In this document: one piece after another, positions 43,367 to 54,910 of the stretch
How the letters are laid out: every line of letters starts with the position of its first letter
Position numbering within the stretch: the stretch's first letter is position 1
Source: Massospora cicadina
Taxonomy: Eukaryota; Entomophthoromycota; Entomophthoromycetes; Entomophthorales; Entomophthoraceae
Length of the DNA stretch: 64,000 nt
Direction: 5' to 3'
Assembly (NCBI GenBank): GCA_022478985.1
Contig: JAKSZP010010636.1
Coordinates: 62,001-126,000, forward strand
Translations under genes and position numbers: made by a program
The notes under the pieces: generated by a model
Databases searched by the model: none
Told to the model about the DNA's origin: nothing
The model's input: only the letters and a program-made list of their open reading frames with translations

Positions 43367-44049
43367 TGTCAGACATTTGCCCTCTCAGCTGCAAAGGAAG
43401 AATATCCTGGGTCAAAATTAGCCAAAACAAGGAAATGTTGGCCATTTACAAGTTTGCGATGAAACAAAAAGCGATTTTAGTAATAATAATAACAATGTAT
43501 TAATTGACCAAAAGACCCTGGTCGCTTCTTGGTGGAACCTCATAAATTGGGGTAACACCATTTAGAATCCTGCATAGGCAATAAACCTAAAATTGAATGG
43601 TCAGATTATCCCAATAATGCGACAGACTTTGGGGCGACCATTGGAAGGTACTCCCCCAGCCACAACTAAGTCCTTCAAAGCACCTATGTGGGGACCCCCT
43701 TTTATAGGCTTGGCGGGAGTCCCCCAAAGTGAACTAAATTTCTTGAAAGGGGATTGGCTAAAGTTCATAAATTTGTTACCTCATGGGTATGTCTTGGCCA
43801 ATCATAATTCCATTTTCATTGTTCCAAAAACATGAAGTGAGTATCCAGAGTTTATATGCTATTCCCCATTGTTCCTAATTTGGACTAGTATAAGATATTC
43901 CGAACATATCCTAAAATTCCCCTTGACCCTTGAAATACTTTAAATACTGAATGGTCAGATTCAAGGGGGTCGTTTCTCACCTTTATAACAATAATATTAG
44001 AATATATAAAAAAAGAGTTTTATTAGTGCTTTATATTTTTTTTAAAACA
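43367..44049 (-). repeat. B-b: LTR of element C
   Basis: 683-bp repeat in the position of the C 5' LTR. It starts TGTTTTAAAA and ends TGTCTGACA on the minus strand. It aligns with B-a and B-c, with CCAAT and TATAAAAG on the minus strand. A polypyrimidine stretch ending in TTTGCAG occurs near 43405, just before the gag start. Confidence 0.65.
43699..43757 (-). promoter_or_regulatory. B-b core promoter (CCAAT and TATA)
   Basis: On the minus strand, CCAAT (43753-43757) precedes TATAAAAG (43699-43706) with nearly the same spacing as in B-a and B-c. It would drive transcription of element C leftwards. Confidence 0.6.
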
Positions 44050-45675
44050 AACTTTTGTGGAATCCAGCAGGTAATAAGCACCAGTGGGTAGATATTGGCT
44101 GGGTTTCTACAAAGGGCAACCACTGCGGCTTCCAACTCAAAGAGAAAGGCGGAAAGTCAGGAAACAATGGTTGGTCAATTATGTCAAAAAATGGCATAAG
44201 AAGTTTAGACTGCCCTGCCACTCAGGATGCAAAAGCACCCAAGAAGCAAGCCAAAATGCCAGTAGCATTGCCGCACAAATGACGTTGTATGGTTCAGGAA
44301 GCTGGGCAACAATGGCTCATTAAAATGCTATGATTGTGAAAAAGGAATTAGCATTGAACCAAACAGATGCAACCCCAGACCCTGCGGCCTTACTGCAGGG
44401 GGTTGCACTATAGGATTAAATGCTTCAGGATTTTTAATGGAAGGGGTCATCACCAAAACAGAGACAAGGGGGAATATACTTGCTTGTAGGTGAGATATGT
44501 GAGGCACAGGATTCTAGTATCCTGGTAGCGGATAGCTTTAACAACGGGATTAAATTTCTTAGGATTTCTTGCACAATGGATCTAGTTGACTATGGTGGGA
44601 GCAATTGTTACAAACAAAACTGGTATAGCCCATCCAGTATAGGGGTCAACGGGCCACCAAGTTAGTGCTATCAGGAATTTGACAAAAATAATTAAAGTAA
44701 AATAAAAATTTGGGTACTAGCAGGTAAATTTATTGAAAGTAAAAATTAAAAAATTGACCAACATAACCTCAGTGCAATGTGACTGATTAAATAATGTTTA
44801 ATTTGGGTCAGCCTGTCAAAGCAACAGGATTGGGGCCCTCAGTTTTTGACCTAACCCAGCGAATTTTTGAGGAAGGGGGAAATTATTCTAATCTGAACCA
44901 CATCCAAGGATTTGGTAGAAGGCTGAATTGCTATCTGTTTGGCCGCAAATGCCTGACCCAAGGCTTTACTGCGCTTATGTCAGTTAGCATGATGGCAACT
45001 AGCCTAGTGGGCAACGGGAATCCCTCAGGGCCACCCCACATTGGGGCAGTCCCAATGGGTCAGAAATGAGTTTAGGATGGCCAACCTACCCATGCACAGT
45101 TGCTGAAGCATTAATTTGGCTAAATGGGTACTATTGAACACATCACAATTTCTTAAAGGTGGGTTCTAAACTATTGGCAACAGTATTCAGTGGTGATACT
45201 CACCTTTCAGGGATGGTCCCTGATGATTTTGAGGGGAGTTTGGCGTTGGCAACCATACTGCTCAATGGCTCAATGCCATCAGCAATTTCAACTAAGAATT
45301 TGTTACTTGTCCCTTTCTGACTATTAGTTTCTCACCTGTCAGGCTTTATTCCCATAGACTTTGGATATTTTGGCTTCAATTCTGGGGATTTGAAGTCATC
45401 AATTTTATGAAGTTCCTCCAGCTCATGAAGAAGACAGTTACCAATAGTTTCTGTGCAGAATTCCCCAATTTGATGAATTTATTTGGCAGAGTCAAGCGCA
45501 GGAACTGGGGGAGGATTACTCAGAGGGAGCGCTGTTACCCAGCGCTCATCTACTACATGGCAATGTCACCCTGGGTGATGAGAGGTAAAACTGCCCTCAT
45601 TGGACCCTTTTTTTAGAAAAATGGGAAAATCTCCTAGTTCACACAGAGGGGACATCCCTCTAAACTTACGGTAAG
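44050..45675 (-). repeat. Repeat family G, copy G3
   Basis: Colinear with G1. Plus-strand landmarks are TTTAGACTGCCCTGCCA near 44207, GATCTAGTTGACTATG near 44580 and CCAGCGAATTTTTGAGG near 44855. On the minus strand the shared frame near 45420-45660 reads VDERWVTALPL, PPPVPALDSAK and ELEELHKID. It ends against the B-b LTR. Unknown function. Confidence 0.55.
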
Positions 45676-47172
45676 TATAGGAACTCAATACTATTTAATT
45701 TGAACTCAAAACATAAAATATTAAGAAATCACATGTCATAATGATTTTTAGATACTACCTTTACTGCATCAGTCAAATTAAAATTCTTCTGAGCAAGTTA
45801 CAACCACTAAATCAAAGAATCTTTACTATAGGGGTTTTTTGACGTGGGATTAAATTTATATCCTCTCCTTAGAGCCCCTCTAAGCCATCCCTTAACTTGC
45901 TAATTAATTATTAGCCCATATAAGAACAGCACGAGTAAAAATATACTCCATCCAGATACCAAAAATACAAACTACCCCAAATCAGAAAAACTAGACTGAA
46001 TTAAGATTGTAATATTGAGAATAATAGAAAATTATGGCTAGGCCTCACTAAACATCACCCCAATAAAGTGAATTTAGCATTAGAGGGCGGCCAAAAGAAT
46101 TTAGCCACCAAGAAGGCTTCAATGGAAGTAATTTTTTATCCTGGGATAAAGTTCCTGGGATATGTAAAGTCGCTCTTGGTAGAGGGAACATAGCAAAGAA
46201 AAGTTGCAAACTGGCTGGTGGAATTAGTATAGATATAAAAAATATATCTAGTACTATAGTACTTGCTTCATTCTAATGATCCTCCTAAATATAGTTTCCC
46301 AATCTTTTAGAAAAACGCTTTATACTTTTGGATACACGATGGAACGTTATTCAGGGTTATGGCTAAATGGCTGTTTAAGCATATAATGGTCTGTTTAAGA
46401 TTACAAGTCCTTTCAAATATAATTTAATAATGCTAAAGATACCTTATAGATAGAGTAGTCTGCCTAAAGCATTCCAATGACTAATTGTATGTATAAATTA
46501 TGCCAAGCAGTTTAAGGATTATGTCAAGCAAAGATCCAAACTTATAAGTAAACACAGAATAATGCGTGGGGTACCTGAACTACTAAGGCACGCATGCAGT
46601 GATGAATGGTTACAAGTAAGAAAAACAGGAATAGGGGATTCTGCCCTCCTCTATAATCTAAACTTTTATATAAAAGTACCCTGGATGGCGCATAATGATA
46701 GCACCAACAGGGCTCATGAAACAAGATATTCCAGAAACAAAAAATGCAAGAAAAAGGCTTTATATTTTTTATGTCTAAAACTAAAGAAAATTAAAACTTG
46801 GAGGATATGTTCCACGGTGAAGTTAACCAAGCTGGACTTTCAAAAGTTACTATTTCAAAATATGCTTAAAGTATAGTGAAATATGAATGTTACGCAAAAT
46901 ATTTTTTATGATTTAAATATGTGAATAAACAAATTTTAAAATGAAAGAGAATTCTCAGATATTAAGTTTCAAAATTTATATAAAAAGCATTGGATTAATT
47001 TTACAAAGATATTAAAATATTGTAATTATGAAATCTTAAAACTTGTCAAAAAATCAAAAACTTTATCAGATAAAGGGTTCTTCATATCTTATAAATTGCT
47101 AAGCTCTCATTGTTCTGTTTATACAAAATTAGAAATTTTATGACATTAGTTCTGAATAACTGGTGCCATACA
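45676..47172. other. AT-rich stretch without recognised gene
   Basis: Contains only short frames, the longest being plus 46562-46876 (104 codons, Lys-rich in its second half). Neither it nor the minus frame 46542-46724 matches a family I know, and neither recurs elsewhere in the window. I cannot support a gene here. Confidence 0.4.
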
Positions 47173-47766
47173 ATTACCTGTCTGATTTTGTATTAAGAGC
47201 AATCTGGTTCAAAATAAAGACATAATTGGCCTAAAGACCCTGGTCAAATCCCTGTGGAACCCCTTAAATTGGGGTAACACTTCTATTAATACTCGGGCAA
47301 AAACCATGAGTTTGGACAGTCAGATTGCACCAAATCATTGGCCAAATCCGGTGAGCCATTTTGAGGTCCCTCCCCATGTTACAGCTAATTTAGTACAAAA
47401 ACACCGTGGAGACCAGCCTCTTTTATAAGGTTGGAAGGGGTACTACAAGGTGAAAATACTTTCTTGTCCAATGATTGGGTAAGATACATGAAATTGTTGC
47501 CTCACAGATATGTCATACCTACAATCAACTTTCCCTTAGCCATTCTGCCAAAGTGAGGTAAGTCTTGACCGATCTAATAGGTCAAATCCCAATATTCCCT
47601 AATTTGGACAATACTAAGAAACTCAAACTTCAAGTCTCAACATTTAAATACTAACATTAGCTTAATAAGAGGGTTTGCTTTTTATCCCCTCGCCAACACT
47701 AGTAAAAATATTATAAAAATATAACTTTTTATCAATTTTCAAGGGTTTTATATTTTATCCAATTAC
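47173..47766 (-). repeat. B-c: solo LTR with ATTAC target duplication
   Basis: LTR-like repeat 47178-47761 homologous to B-a and B-b, flanked by ATTAC at 47173-47177 and 47762-47766. No internal retrotransposon sequence adjoins it. This fits a solo LTR left by recombination between two LTRs. Confidence 0.65.
47420..47478 (-). promoter_or_regulatory. B-c core promoter (CCAAT and TATA)
   Basis: Minus-strand CCAAT (47474-47478) and TATAAAAG (47420-47427), spaced as in the other two B copies. Confidence 0.55.
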
Positions 47767-48349
47767 TTTAAAAACCCCTGGTAGTAATTACCGCAGTTGA
47801 AGAGTAACCTCTTCAGCAAAATATTGTTGAAAGCCAGGATTAAAAGCACCTGTAAGCATACAACCTGCTTTATATTCTTACAACTGGGTATTAAAAGGTG
47901 CTTATGGCACAGAGAGTATATAGTAATCTAATAGATGGAATTTTCACTTAGTTAAAAAAGCTATAAAACAAAGAATATAAGATCATAAGTGCTCAGATAG
48001 CAGGCTCAACATCCAATTTCAAATCTTGATACCATTAATTAACTTGACATATATACGTGAACTACAAGAAGTGAAACAATATAACGAGGCTATCAATATA
48101 ATTTTTAAAGATTTATCTTTAGTGCTAGTGTTTTTCTAGAAAGTGGGAGACCACACACCTTTATATGCAGGTGCCAAGTAAACTGAGTTGATAAACTCCA
48201 TAAATGGTTTTTTGGCATCTAGACTAAGCGGCCATGTCAGAGGGGGTTGGGGGTTATTTATCTTGCATGGACCTAAGCAAATGTGAGAGTTTACCATAAT
48301 AAGTGTTGGGGCACGCATAATGGGTTAAAAGTTGGAAGATAGATATTTT

Positions 48350-49740
48350 AAGTTTTTTTTTTTTGAGGTTGCACGCTATGTGCAGCGCCTTGAATTAGTT
48401 GGCAAGCTGAGCTCAACGTATCTCATCAGCTCCAGCACACTTAAAATATTAACTTTTGGTGGCTTTGGGTAAAATGGATAAAACATCAAGAACTTGTAAG
48501 AGTCGGAATATGAGCATGTAGAAAACATAAGCCCTTAAATTTGTCTCTGACCTCTTCAGGGAATTTGTCTGAGAAAGTAGGACAGGTATTTTTTGACAAT
48601 TTGTTCATGTCCACATGGAGTGCTTGGCAGATAGGGCTGTTGGTGGGGCAGTGGTTTTTTCTGACAATTTGATGGTAGGACTTGCAATAGGGAAGCCCTT
48701 GTGAGAGCAGAAATGGCACTGAAGAGTGATCTTGGGTGGCGTTTAAAAAGTCTCACAAATCATAGTTGATGTAATGGAATAAGGGTTGATCAGCGTCTTA
48801 CACCCACTCAAGATATTTGAATATATTGGTGATTGGTAAATAGTGGTCAGCAACACTATCTTATTGACTTTGAGCCTGGTTGGTTGATTAGAAAAGAATT
48901 TAAAAGCAATTTAATTGGTGCCTGAGCAGCGATTTGCTCCTAAAAAGGTCTATAAAATTTTTTGAAATTGAGTGCTGCATAAAGAACTTCTCCTGTAGTG
49001 TTTGAAGGAGGAAAGGGAGGATAAAACTCAATAAAATAATCCCAATAGATCAGCGGCAGGCAAGAGGATAAAGCGGTGGTGAGGGAAGGGCACTTGTGCT
49101 TTAGGTGGTCAAGTTTGGTGATTACAGTGCAGATAGTGCAGCTGTTATCAATGCGGGACCAAAATGACTGGATAGGAGTTGGAGTGGATTATGTTGTGAG
49201 GGGGATAGCAAAACTGAGTGACGAAGGAAGGGGCAGATCATCATAGTTATGAGACCCTGAAAGGTGGTTGAACCATTAATATCACAAACTGGATGATGGT
49301 ATCTTCACTGTAATCAGCCAACCCTACGAGGAGCTCCTGGCAGAGTGTTTAGGGAAGATGGTTGTGCAAGCCTGAAAACTGGACTACCAGAATGACATCT
49401 GCAGCAGACAAGTGTAAATGTGGGGATAGGAGTATTTATAAAATTAAAAAGGCATTGTTGTTGCAACCATGACTTGGCGTTCACTAGAAAAGCTATGGTC
49501 AGAATACCAATAAAAGTAGCAAAACTGATAATACTGGAAGGCATGAAAACTGACTTAGCCACCATAATGATGGCTGTGCTTTCATAGGGGGTGTTTTTCT
49601 ATACTCAACTAAAGGCTGAAGCACAGGTTGCTCTAGGGGAGCACTAGTGGGCTTCAAGCACTGACTGGGAGTGTAATGTGGCGGTCTAGGTACCAAGGGG
49701 AATAAAGTGACCAGAGGGATTAGGGGTCTTGCAGAGCCAG
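48350..49740 (-). mobile_element. Element E, copy E5 (degenerate)
   Basis: On the minus strand, 49310-49565 aligns at base level with the E1 ORF1 start region (the CAGATGTCATTCTGGTAGTCCAG stretch corresponds to the E1 LPADTTLVVQF coding bases). 49090-49140 encodes C-x2-C-x7-H-x4-C with KLDHLKHKC, matching the E1 zinc knuckle KLDHLKCKC plus a three-residue insertion. The downstream part is hard to align. A run of 12 T (48353-48364) at the left edge could be a poly-A tail of this or another retroelement. Confidence 0.6.
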
Positions 49741-50372
49741 TTAAGCGAGCTTTGGCAGATGCAGAAAAACACCAGGAGGCGGCGCGCCACTACCCCAGGT
49801 GGGAGCAGCATGCAGTGACCTTTTCAACATTCATATCACAATATTGTGCATCAGCTAAATTTTTTGCAAATAAAGTTAACAAATTAGAATATATTTATTA
49901 ATTAAGTAATCATTAAAAATAAATTTTTAGTCAGAATTACTGTTTTTCTTAATTATAAAACTATTAATAAAAGATTGACTTTCAAAAAAGAAATTATATA
50001 GCCAAGGACTGAATTAATGACTAAATAAATTTTTAATGGTTTTTATTACTGGAATCCTTTCTGCGCTATCAAAGTCAAACAGATCTAAATAATGGCTTAA
50101 GGAGACATAGTCCAGTAACAATATCTAATTTTAGTCAGAAACCTAAAGGATATTAGCTTAAGATGAGAACTTAGTCCAAAATAAAGATATGATATGCGAG
50201 AACTAAGGCAATATAAATAGACATTAAAAAATAATCACATAAAGTACAATACATTAAAGGCTACTTAATATATCTTATTCTTGAAGTATCAGAGCATTAG
50301 CGTTTTTTATTTCGGGAACCAAATCTTATGACATCTATCACTTAACAATAACAAATATATATCCTAGTTATC
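49741..50372. other. AT-rich spacer
   Basis: No frame or repeat recognised between the E5 remnant and SINE copy 2. Confidence 0.4.
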
Positions 50373-50532
50373 AAAAGAATCTATGTAAAGGGTGGTTAGC
50401 CTGGCAGGTAAAACTGCTTCCATCCTAGTGTAGGTTTCGAGTTCGAAACCTGTACTGGCTAGATAATTCTCGGTGTGATATATTTGTCCCAAGGTCGACT
50501 CACCTCGAATATTTTTTAAAAGAATCTATGTA
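50373..50532 (+). mobile_element. tRNA-derived SINE, copy 2
   Basis: The body at 50388-50517 is flanked by AAAAGAATCTATGTA at 50373-50387 and 50518-50532. The A box resembles TAGCCTGGCAGG (50397-50408) and the B box is AGTTCGAAACC (50440-50450) inside a perfect T-arm hairpin, AGGTTTC/GAAACCT. Downstream is a tRNA-unrelated region (TTCTCGGTGTGATATATTTG) shared with copy 1 and an AT-rich tail. The two copies are about 85-90 percent identical by eye. Confidence 0.85.
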
Positions 50533-50756
50533 TAGTAAAAGGTTAAATTTTACTGGTTTATTAACATAATAATGAAATTAGTATTTAGTAAACCTTTTAG
50601 CTTGTTATAAACTTTATGCTTATATAGCTTATTTAAGTTGTTTTATATTTTTGGTAAGTGGTTTTAATATTAACTTTTTGATAGAGGTATACCTTATAAC
50701 AAAAAATTACTAATATAGCTTACGAAATACATGTATTAGGTACCTATTTATTAGAG

Positions 50757-51130
50757 GGGGGCCAGCCTGGGGATGATACTGCACCAGTTGATAGAAATAT
50801 TGAAATCAACGGAAAAGCGGTATAAATCCTTTAAATCTTTATGTGCAGCGTTTTTGATTGGCCAGAAAACTCCATGGATCGCCTTGATATTTGCTATTTT
50901 GGTTTAGGGCATTGATGCACAACACCAGCAAAGTCAAAAGCGTCCAATACCCAAAGTTCATCTACAGGTATCAAACTAAAGAGAAAATGGTCATTGAGTC
51001 TATTCTCTACCAATGGGGCACTCTTTCTTTTTTTAACACTAGGTGGTCCCAACCTAAAGGGGGATACACCGATCTATGGGGCACTCTTTCTTTTCTTGTA
51101 CTAAGTCTATTAAAAAGCCAATAAAATACC
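50757..51130 (+). pseudogene. LINE endonuclease fragment with E-like tail, second copy
   Basis: The reverse-complement counterpart of 21745-22160. GCCAGCCTGGGGATGATACTGCACC (50762 on) matches the tail side. TCCATGG and GGGCATTGATGCACAAC (50870-50925) match the endonuclease fragment. The frame 50891-51124 reads FRALMHNTSKVKS, parallel to FGALVRKTNTFI. A 44-bp micro-insertion interrupts it at 51032-51075. Confidence 0.45.
51032..51075 (-). mobile_element. Micro-retroinsertion 3 (44 bp) with 19-bp target duplication
   Basis: Flanked by ATGGGGCACTCTTTCTTTT at 51013-51031 and 51076-51094. The minus-strand 3' end reads GGGACCACCTAGTGTTAAA, a variant of the core in micro-insertions 1 and 2. The extra 25 bp at its 5' side (GTATCCCCCTTTAGGTT) shows more of the source sequence. 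Confidence 0.8.
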
Positions 51131-51461
51131 TGATTATTAGTAAAAATAAAGTTTTAATATGATTTTACTAAATTGGTTCTTATTCCTTAATTTATTCTTA
51201 TTTTGCTCAACTACAAAACTTAATTCTTTATTTTATAGTTCTATCTAACACATGAATCAAAATGGATTATTTCATTGAGCAAAAATAATATAAAAACTAA
51301 GATACTATACATAGAGATACAATAGTTTAATTTTAACTTTTAAAGTATCCTTGCTATTCAATGTAGCATACCTTTGAGCTATCACTTAGTAATTGATTTG
51401 GAGCTGTTTTTTATATGATTTAAAAACTAACTTTAAATTAGATATTTGTAGAAGACATAAT

Positions 51462-51995
51462 TGTATTCAGGATGGGGATTTTATCCAACTGTCCTTGAAT
51501 TTGTGTGAGTCTTTCAAACACCCAGGCATAAGAATTTTAATTTACTTAGAAAGAAGTATACAACTAAAGAAAATACTCCTTAATCTATAAATATACATAT
51601 ATTATGCTATATAACATTAATAGCTGAATAAGTTTTCAGTAAAGAGAAAATACAGTTTATTTAAGCAGTTGCAATACCTAGAGGAAATTGAGGATTAAAA
51701 TTTAGGGATAATTGTCAAGCGACTCTGAGACAAGATCTATAATGAATTACTCTTTAGGTTTCTGCAGCATCAATTTACTTTTTTTATCGAAGCATTTGAT
51801 CGCCTAAACTGAGGTAGGGCTTAAATGATAGATGGATATAATTCTGTGGTTCAGGGTATAATCCCTTGCAACATTATTGGGAAACCCTTTAGACTGGGTT
51901 TAATCCCACCATTATAGGTATTTAAACTTCTAGTTTAGGGTTGATCCCCAACAATGATATTAGCCATATGTTTGAATTAACCTGGAACTCTGACA
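51462..51995 (-). repeat. F2 3' LTR
   Basis: Aligns with 56829-57358: shared blocks are GGGATAATTGT, CCAACTGTCCTTGAATT, TCTGTGGTTCAGG and ATTAGATCGCC. Starts TGTCAGAGTTCC on the minus strand. Confidence 0.8.
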
Positions 51996-52299
51996 AAGCC
52001 CAGTTCTAGATCTTGGCGCAGGGGGTAAAAGGTTGTAGGTATCAATTATACTTAGTCTACCACAGTTTCCTGTGAAAACTCAACAATTGAGTGTTTGTTT
52101 CCACTTTTATAAATGAATTTTTTAGTGACTGACCAATTGGAGTCCAATTTTTGGTCTCATCCATCTGGCCAATGATGGTAAAAAAAGACCAAGTCTCCAG
52201 GCTAAAATGTATGCAGGTGGTCATGTTTCTTATTAAACTGTGTTGTCTCTCTGGAAGTGGTAGCAGACTGTTTTCTGAAGAAAAAACCTGAAGCTAAAA

Positions 52300-53080
52300 G
52301 AAAGCATTAGTGGTAAATCTTATAATAGATTCAAGAGCTTCATGGGAGGATTAGTATACCATGGACTGCAATTTAGAAGCCAATTGGGCTTTCCTTCTAT
52401 ATAAGGATTGAGAGGAGACATTTTAGTAATATGATAGTAGATAATCTGGTAGGCTATAATTGCACTGGGTAAGTATTGTGTCCAATGTAGAGGATCAGTT
52501 GAGGCCAATTTCTGAAGGGTTGAGGTTAATGTAGCATTTACCCGCTCTACCACCCCTTTAATTTCAGGATGGTAAGGGTACAAAACACTCGATTGTTCCC
52601 CATTAATTTAGTTAATTTTTCACTAGCAAGGTCTGGAAATTTTGACCATTATTAGAGAGGATTATGGTAGGACCCACATGTTGGGTGATGTTACAATTAT
52701 ATAGGAATGTACGGCAACTTTTGCCAAAGCTGAGGAAAGGATACAACTGCAATACATTTTATTATATGATTGACGGCTTGTATGAGAAATTGATGTCCAA
52801 TAGAGGCTCATAGTAGAGGTCCCTCAACATTGATACTTACCATATGAAAACTTTTAGTATGAGAAACCACTGTATGTTGGGGAAAAGGAGTAGGACCAAC
52901 TTGGCTCTTACACACAAAGAAAGACTCAAGCACGTTATGATTTGAGGGGAGCATCCTCTTACAGTAGCATTGGGCTTTAAAACATTGATATTTTTCCCAA
53001 TTCTTCAGTGATAAACTTTCAGATATTCTTCTTAAATAACATCCATTTGTGCAGAGGTTCAAATATATGGCAATCACAGG
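52300..53080 (-). pseudogene. F2 integrase
   Basis: The frame 52808-53077 holds the zinc-binding end (CYCKRM...ESFFVCKSQ) and the start of the core, where SINVEGPL replaces SIDVVGPL. Near 52640-52690, ILSNNGQNF shows the second catalytic Asp changed to Asn. The frame 52320-52583 continues with YHPEIKGVVERVNATL (catalytic Glu present) and HWTQYLPSAIIAYQI. Both Asp losses are single-base transitions. Confidence 0.78.
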
Positions 53081-53429
53081 TTTTAAACTTACTTATAAAT
53101 GTTGCATCCTGGTTTTGGATTTTTGCCAAAATTTTTCAAGCTTTTTTTAGATTGTGAGGGAATCATATTTCAGTAGTTGAGTGTGGCTTAGATGATTGTA
53201 GAGTCATTTATTCATTGGTTTAGTTAGGATTATAATAGGTAACACAGACAGACATTTACATCTTGATGTATTGGCCCTGGGCGATGGGCTATAGGGAAAT
53301 CATATTTATGGAGCTTTAGAGACCATTGTGACACGCTCATCAGGCTTTTATTTTCAGGAACTTTTGCAATGAGGCATGATTGTGGTTATAATGAAATGAA
53401 CCATTATAAATAGAAGCAAAAATAGAAGA

Positions 53430-53640
53430 TGTCTAGCAAAACTTCCAGGCTTTTTGGTTAGTTAAACTATAGTTCAATTCAGCTTTGGTTAAAGGCTTGC
53501 TGTAGTAAGCGATGGGATGGCCCGAAAAGTTTGGACATGTTGGGATAATATAGCTCCAACTACAACATTGTTAGCATCAGTAAACAGTAATTATTTTGAT
53601 AAAGTTGGGATGTATGAAGACAGGGGCATGAGTAAGAGCT
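53430..53640 (-). pseudogene. F2 RNase H domain
   Basis: FTDANNVVVGAILSQHVQTF near 53530-53590 and, after a frame change, SKPLTKAELNYS near 53480. It matches F1 at 12590-12680. Confidence 0.7.
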
Positions 53641-53849
53641 ATCTGCAAAAGATCTAAAAACTACTGTTGCTCTTCTTCCCTCTGGAAGGAATCCTCATTA
53701 TAAAAAATAAACTAAGGGTTCAGAGGTATCTTCAAAATGAGGAATGAATTAGCAATAAATTCTGACCATTACCAAAAATGCTTGCACATCTTAAATGGAC
53801 TTAGGAGGGGCTATTTAGAAATCGCTGTAATTTGTTGCTCAATGGGGAT

Positions 53850-54620
53850 ATCACTTCCTGACTTTCCTGATGGCCCAAAAAATCCATTTCATTCTGGTTA
53901 AGGAACACTCAGAGGGCTTTAATTTAAACAAAGTATGACATAACTGCTGAAAGAATTCTATGAGTTGAATAGGTGAGCAGTGAAAGCTTGCAAGGTGACA
54001 GTTATGTCAGCAAGATAGACTAACATGCAGGATCGCTTCAAGTCTCCCAATAATCTGTACATCGCTCTATGAAAAGTAGCAGGGGCGTTGCATAGCCCCT
54101 GTGGAATTTGAGTAGTTTCAAGGAGCCCTTTTCTAGTAATAAAGGCATAATCTTGCGATTCTTAGGGGATAATTCAATATTCCTGTAACTGCTGGCGAGA
54201 TACATTGCCAAAGATACTTTGATCCTTACATTAAATGCAGAAATAGTCATCATCTGAGGTAGATGATAACTATCTTTTTAGTGTTGAAATTAAGTTGGCA
54301 ATGGTCCATATTAGCACGATAGCCTCCATTTTAATTGCAAGAAAATAGCAACGGAGAGGATTAAAGGGTTTTATTAGTACCAGTAGTCCCGCCACTAGTT
54401 GTTGCTTTAACCTAAACCAACTTAAGACTCTTCTACTTTAGACTCTTTATATACTTGAGCTTTAAAGGTGGATGTTTCTCCATATCCACTTGGTGGACTA
54501 CCTCAGACTTATCTATAATCTCCAGGTCCTTTCAAGATATCTTCATATTCTTCAAGAAGGGCTTTATACATCTTGACGCTCATTGGGAGTAATGCTGTTC
54601 CCAATTTTTACTCTCAACAA
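53850..54620 (-). pseudogene. F2 reverse transcriptase
   Basis: Decayed RT. The frame 54038-54253 and its neighbours contain DSYHLPQM, an MYLASSY stretch, KGSLKLLKF and, in another phase, the PQGLCNAPATF block with LVYLADI near 54010-54030 (YLAD in place of YLDD). The EEYEDIL linker is just upstream near 54550. Confidence 0.65.
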
Positions 54621-54910
54621 GGGTAATGGTTTTTGGGGATCAATTCCTATACTTTTAAAGTGCTGAAAGTGTTTACATCTGTAATATGTTTGATGGTACA
54701 GTGTTTAACATAGGTAATTATTGCATGCTGTAAGATTTATAGAGCTAAATTGGGTTAAATATATAAAAAATGGAAATAGATTTATCATAGGCAGGGTCTA
54801 AAATTCCAGGGTATGCCAAATCTTTCTTGATAGAAAGATTGGGTTATTCACAAACTTTTAAAAAATGCTTAAGAGAGACGTGAACTCTTACTTGTAAATT
54901 CTACCATAGC

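Larger units (their letters stand above)
37791..44049 (-). mobile_element. C: chromovirus (Ty3/gypsy), 3' LTR missing
   Basis: A second, more diverged chromodomain element on the minus strand. In its own 5'-3' order: B-type LTR (44049-43367), gag remnant, protease, repeat G2, RT, RNase H, integrase and chromodomain, ending against the A1 3' LTR. No 3' LTR lies between 37791 and 37930, so that end was deleted or displaced, probably by the A1 insertion. Assignment of the B repeat as its LTR rests on position and on the homologous leader. Confidence 0.75.

Noticed and set aside
43395..43420. Intron with TTTGCAG acceptor in the B-b leader
   Set aside because: Only the acceptor-like end is visible. 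The corresponding place in B-a has TTTTTAG, and no donor site can be supported.
48486..48756. Zinc-finger-like Cys/His spacing in the minus frames of E5
   Set aside because: The Cys and His positions do not follow a known finger pattern and are not conserved in E1 or E2.
50391..50500. Functional tRNA gene
   Set aside because: The A and B boxes and T-arm are present, but no complete cloverleaf can be formed, and the sequence is repeated at 42414 with target duplications. It is a SINE.
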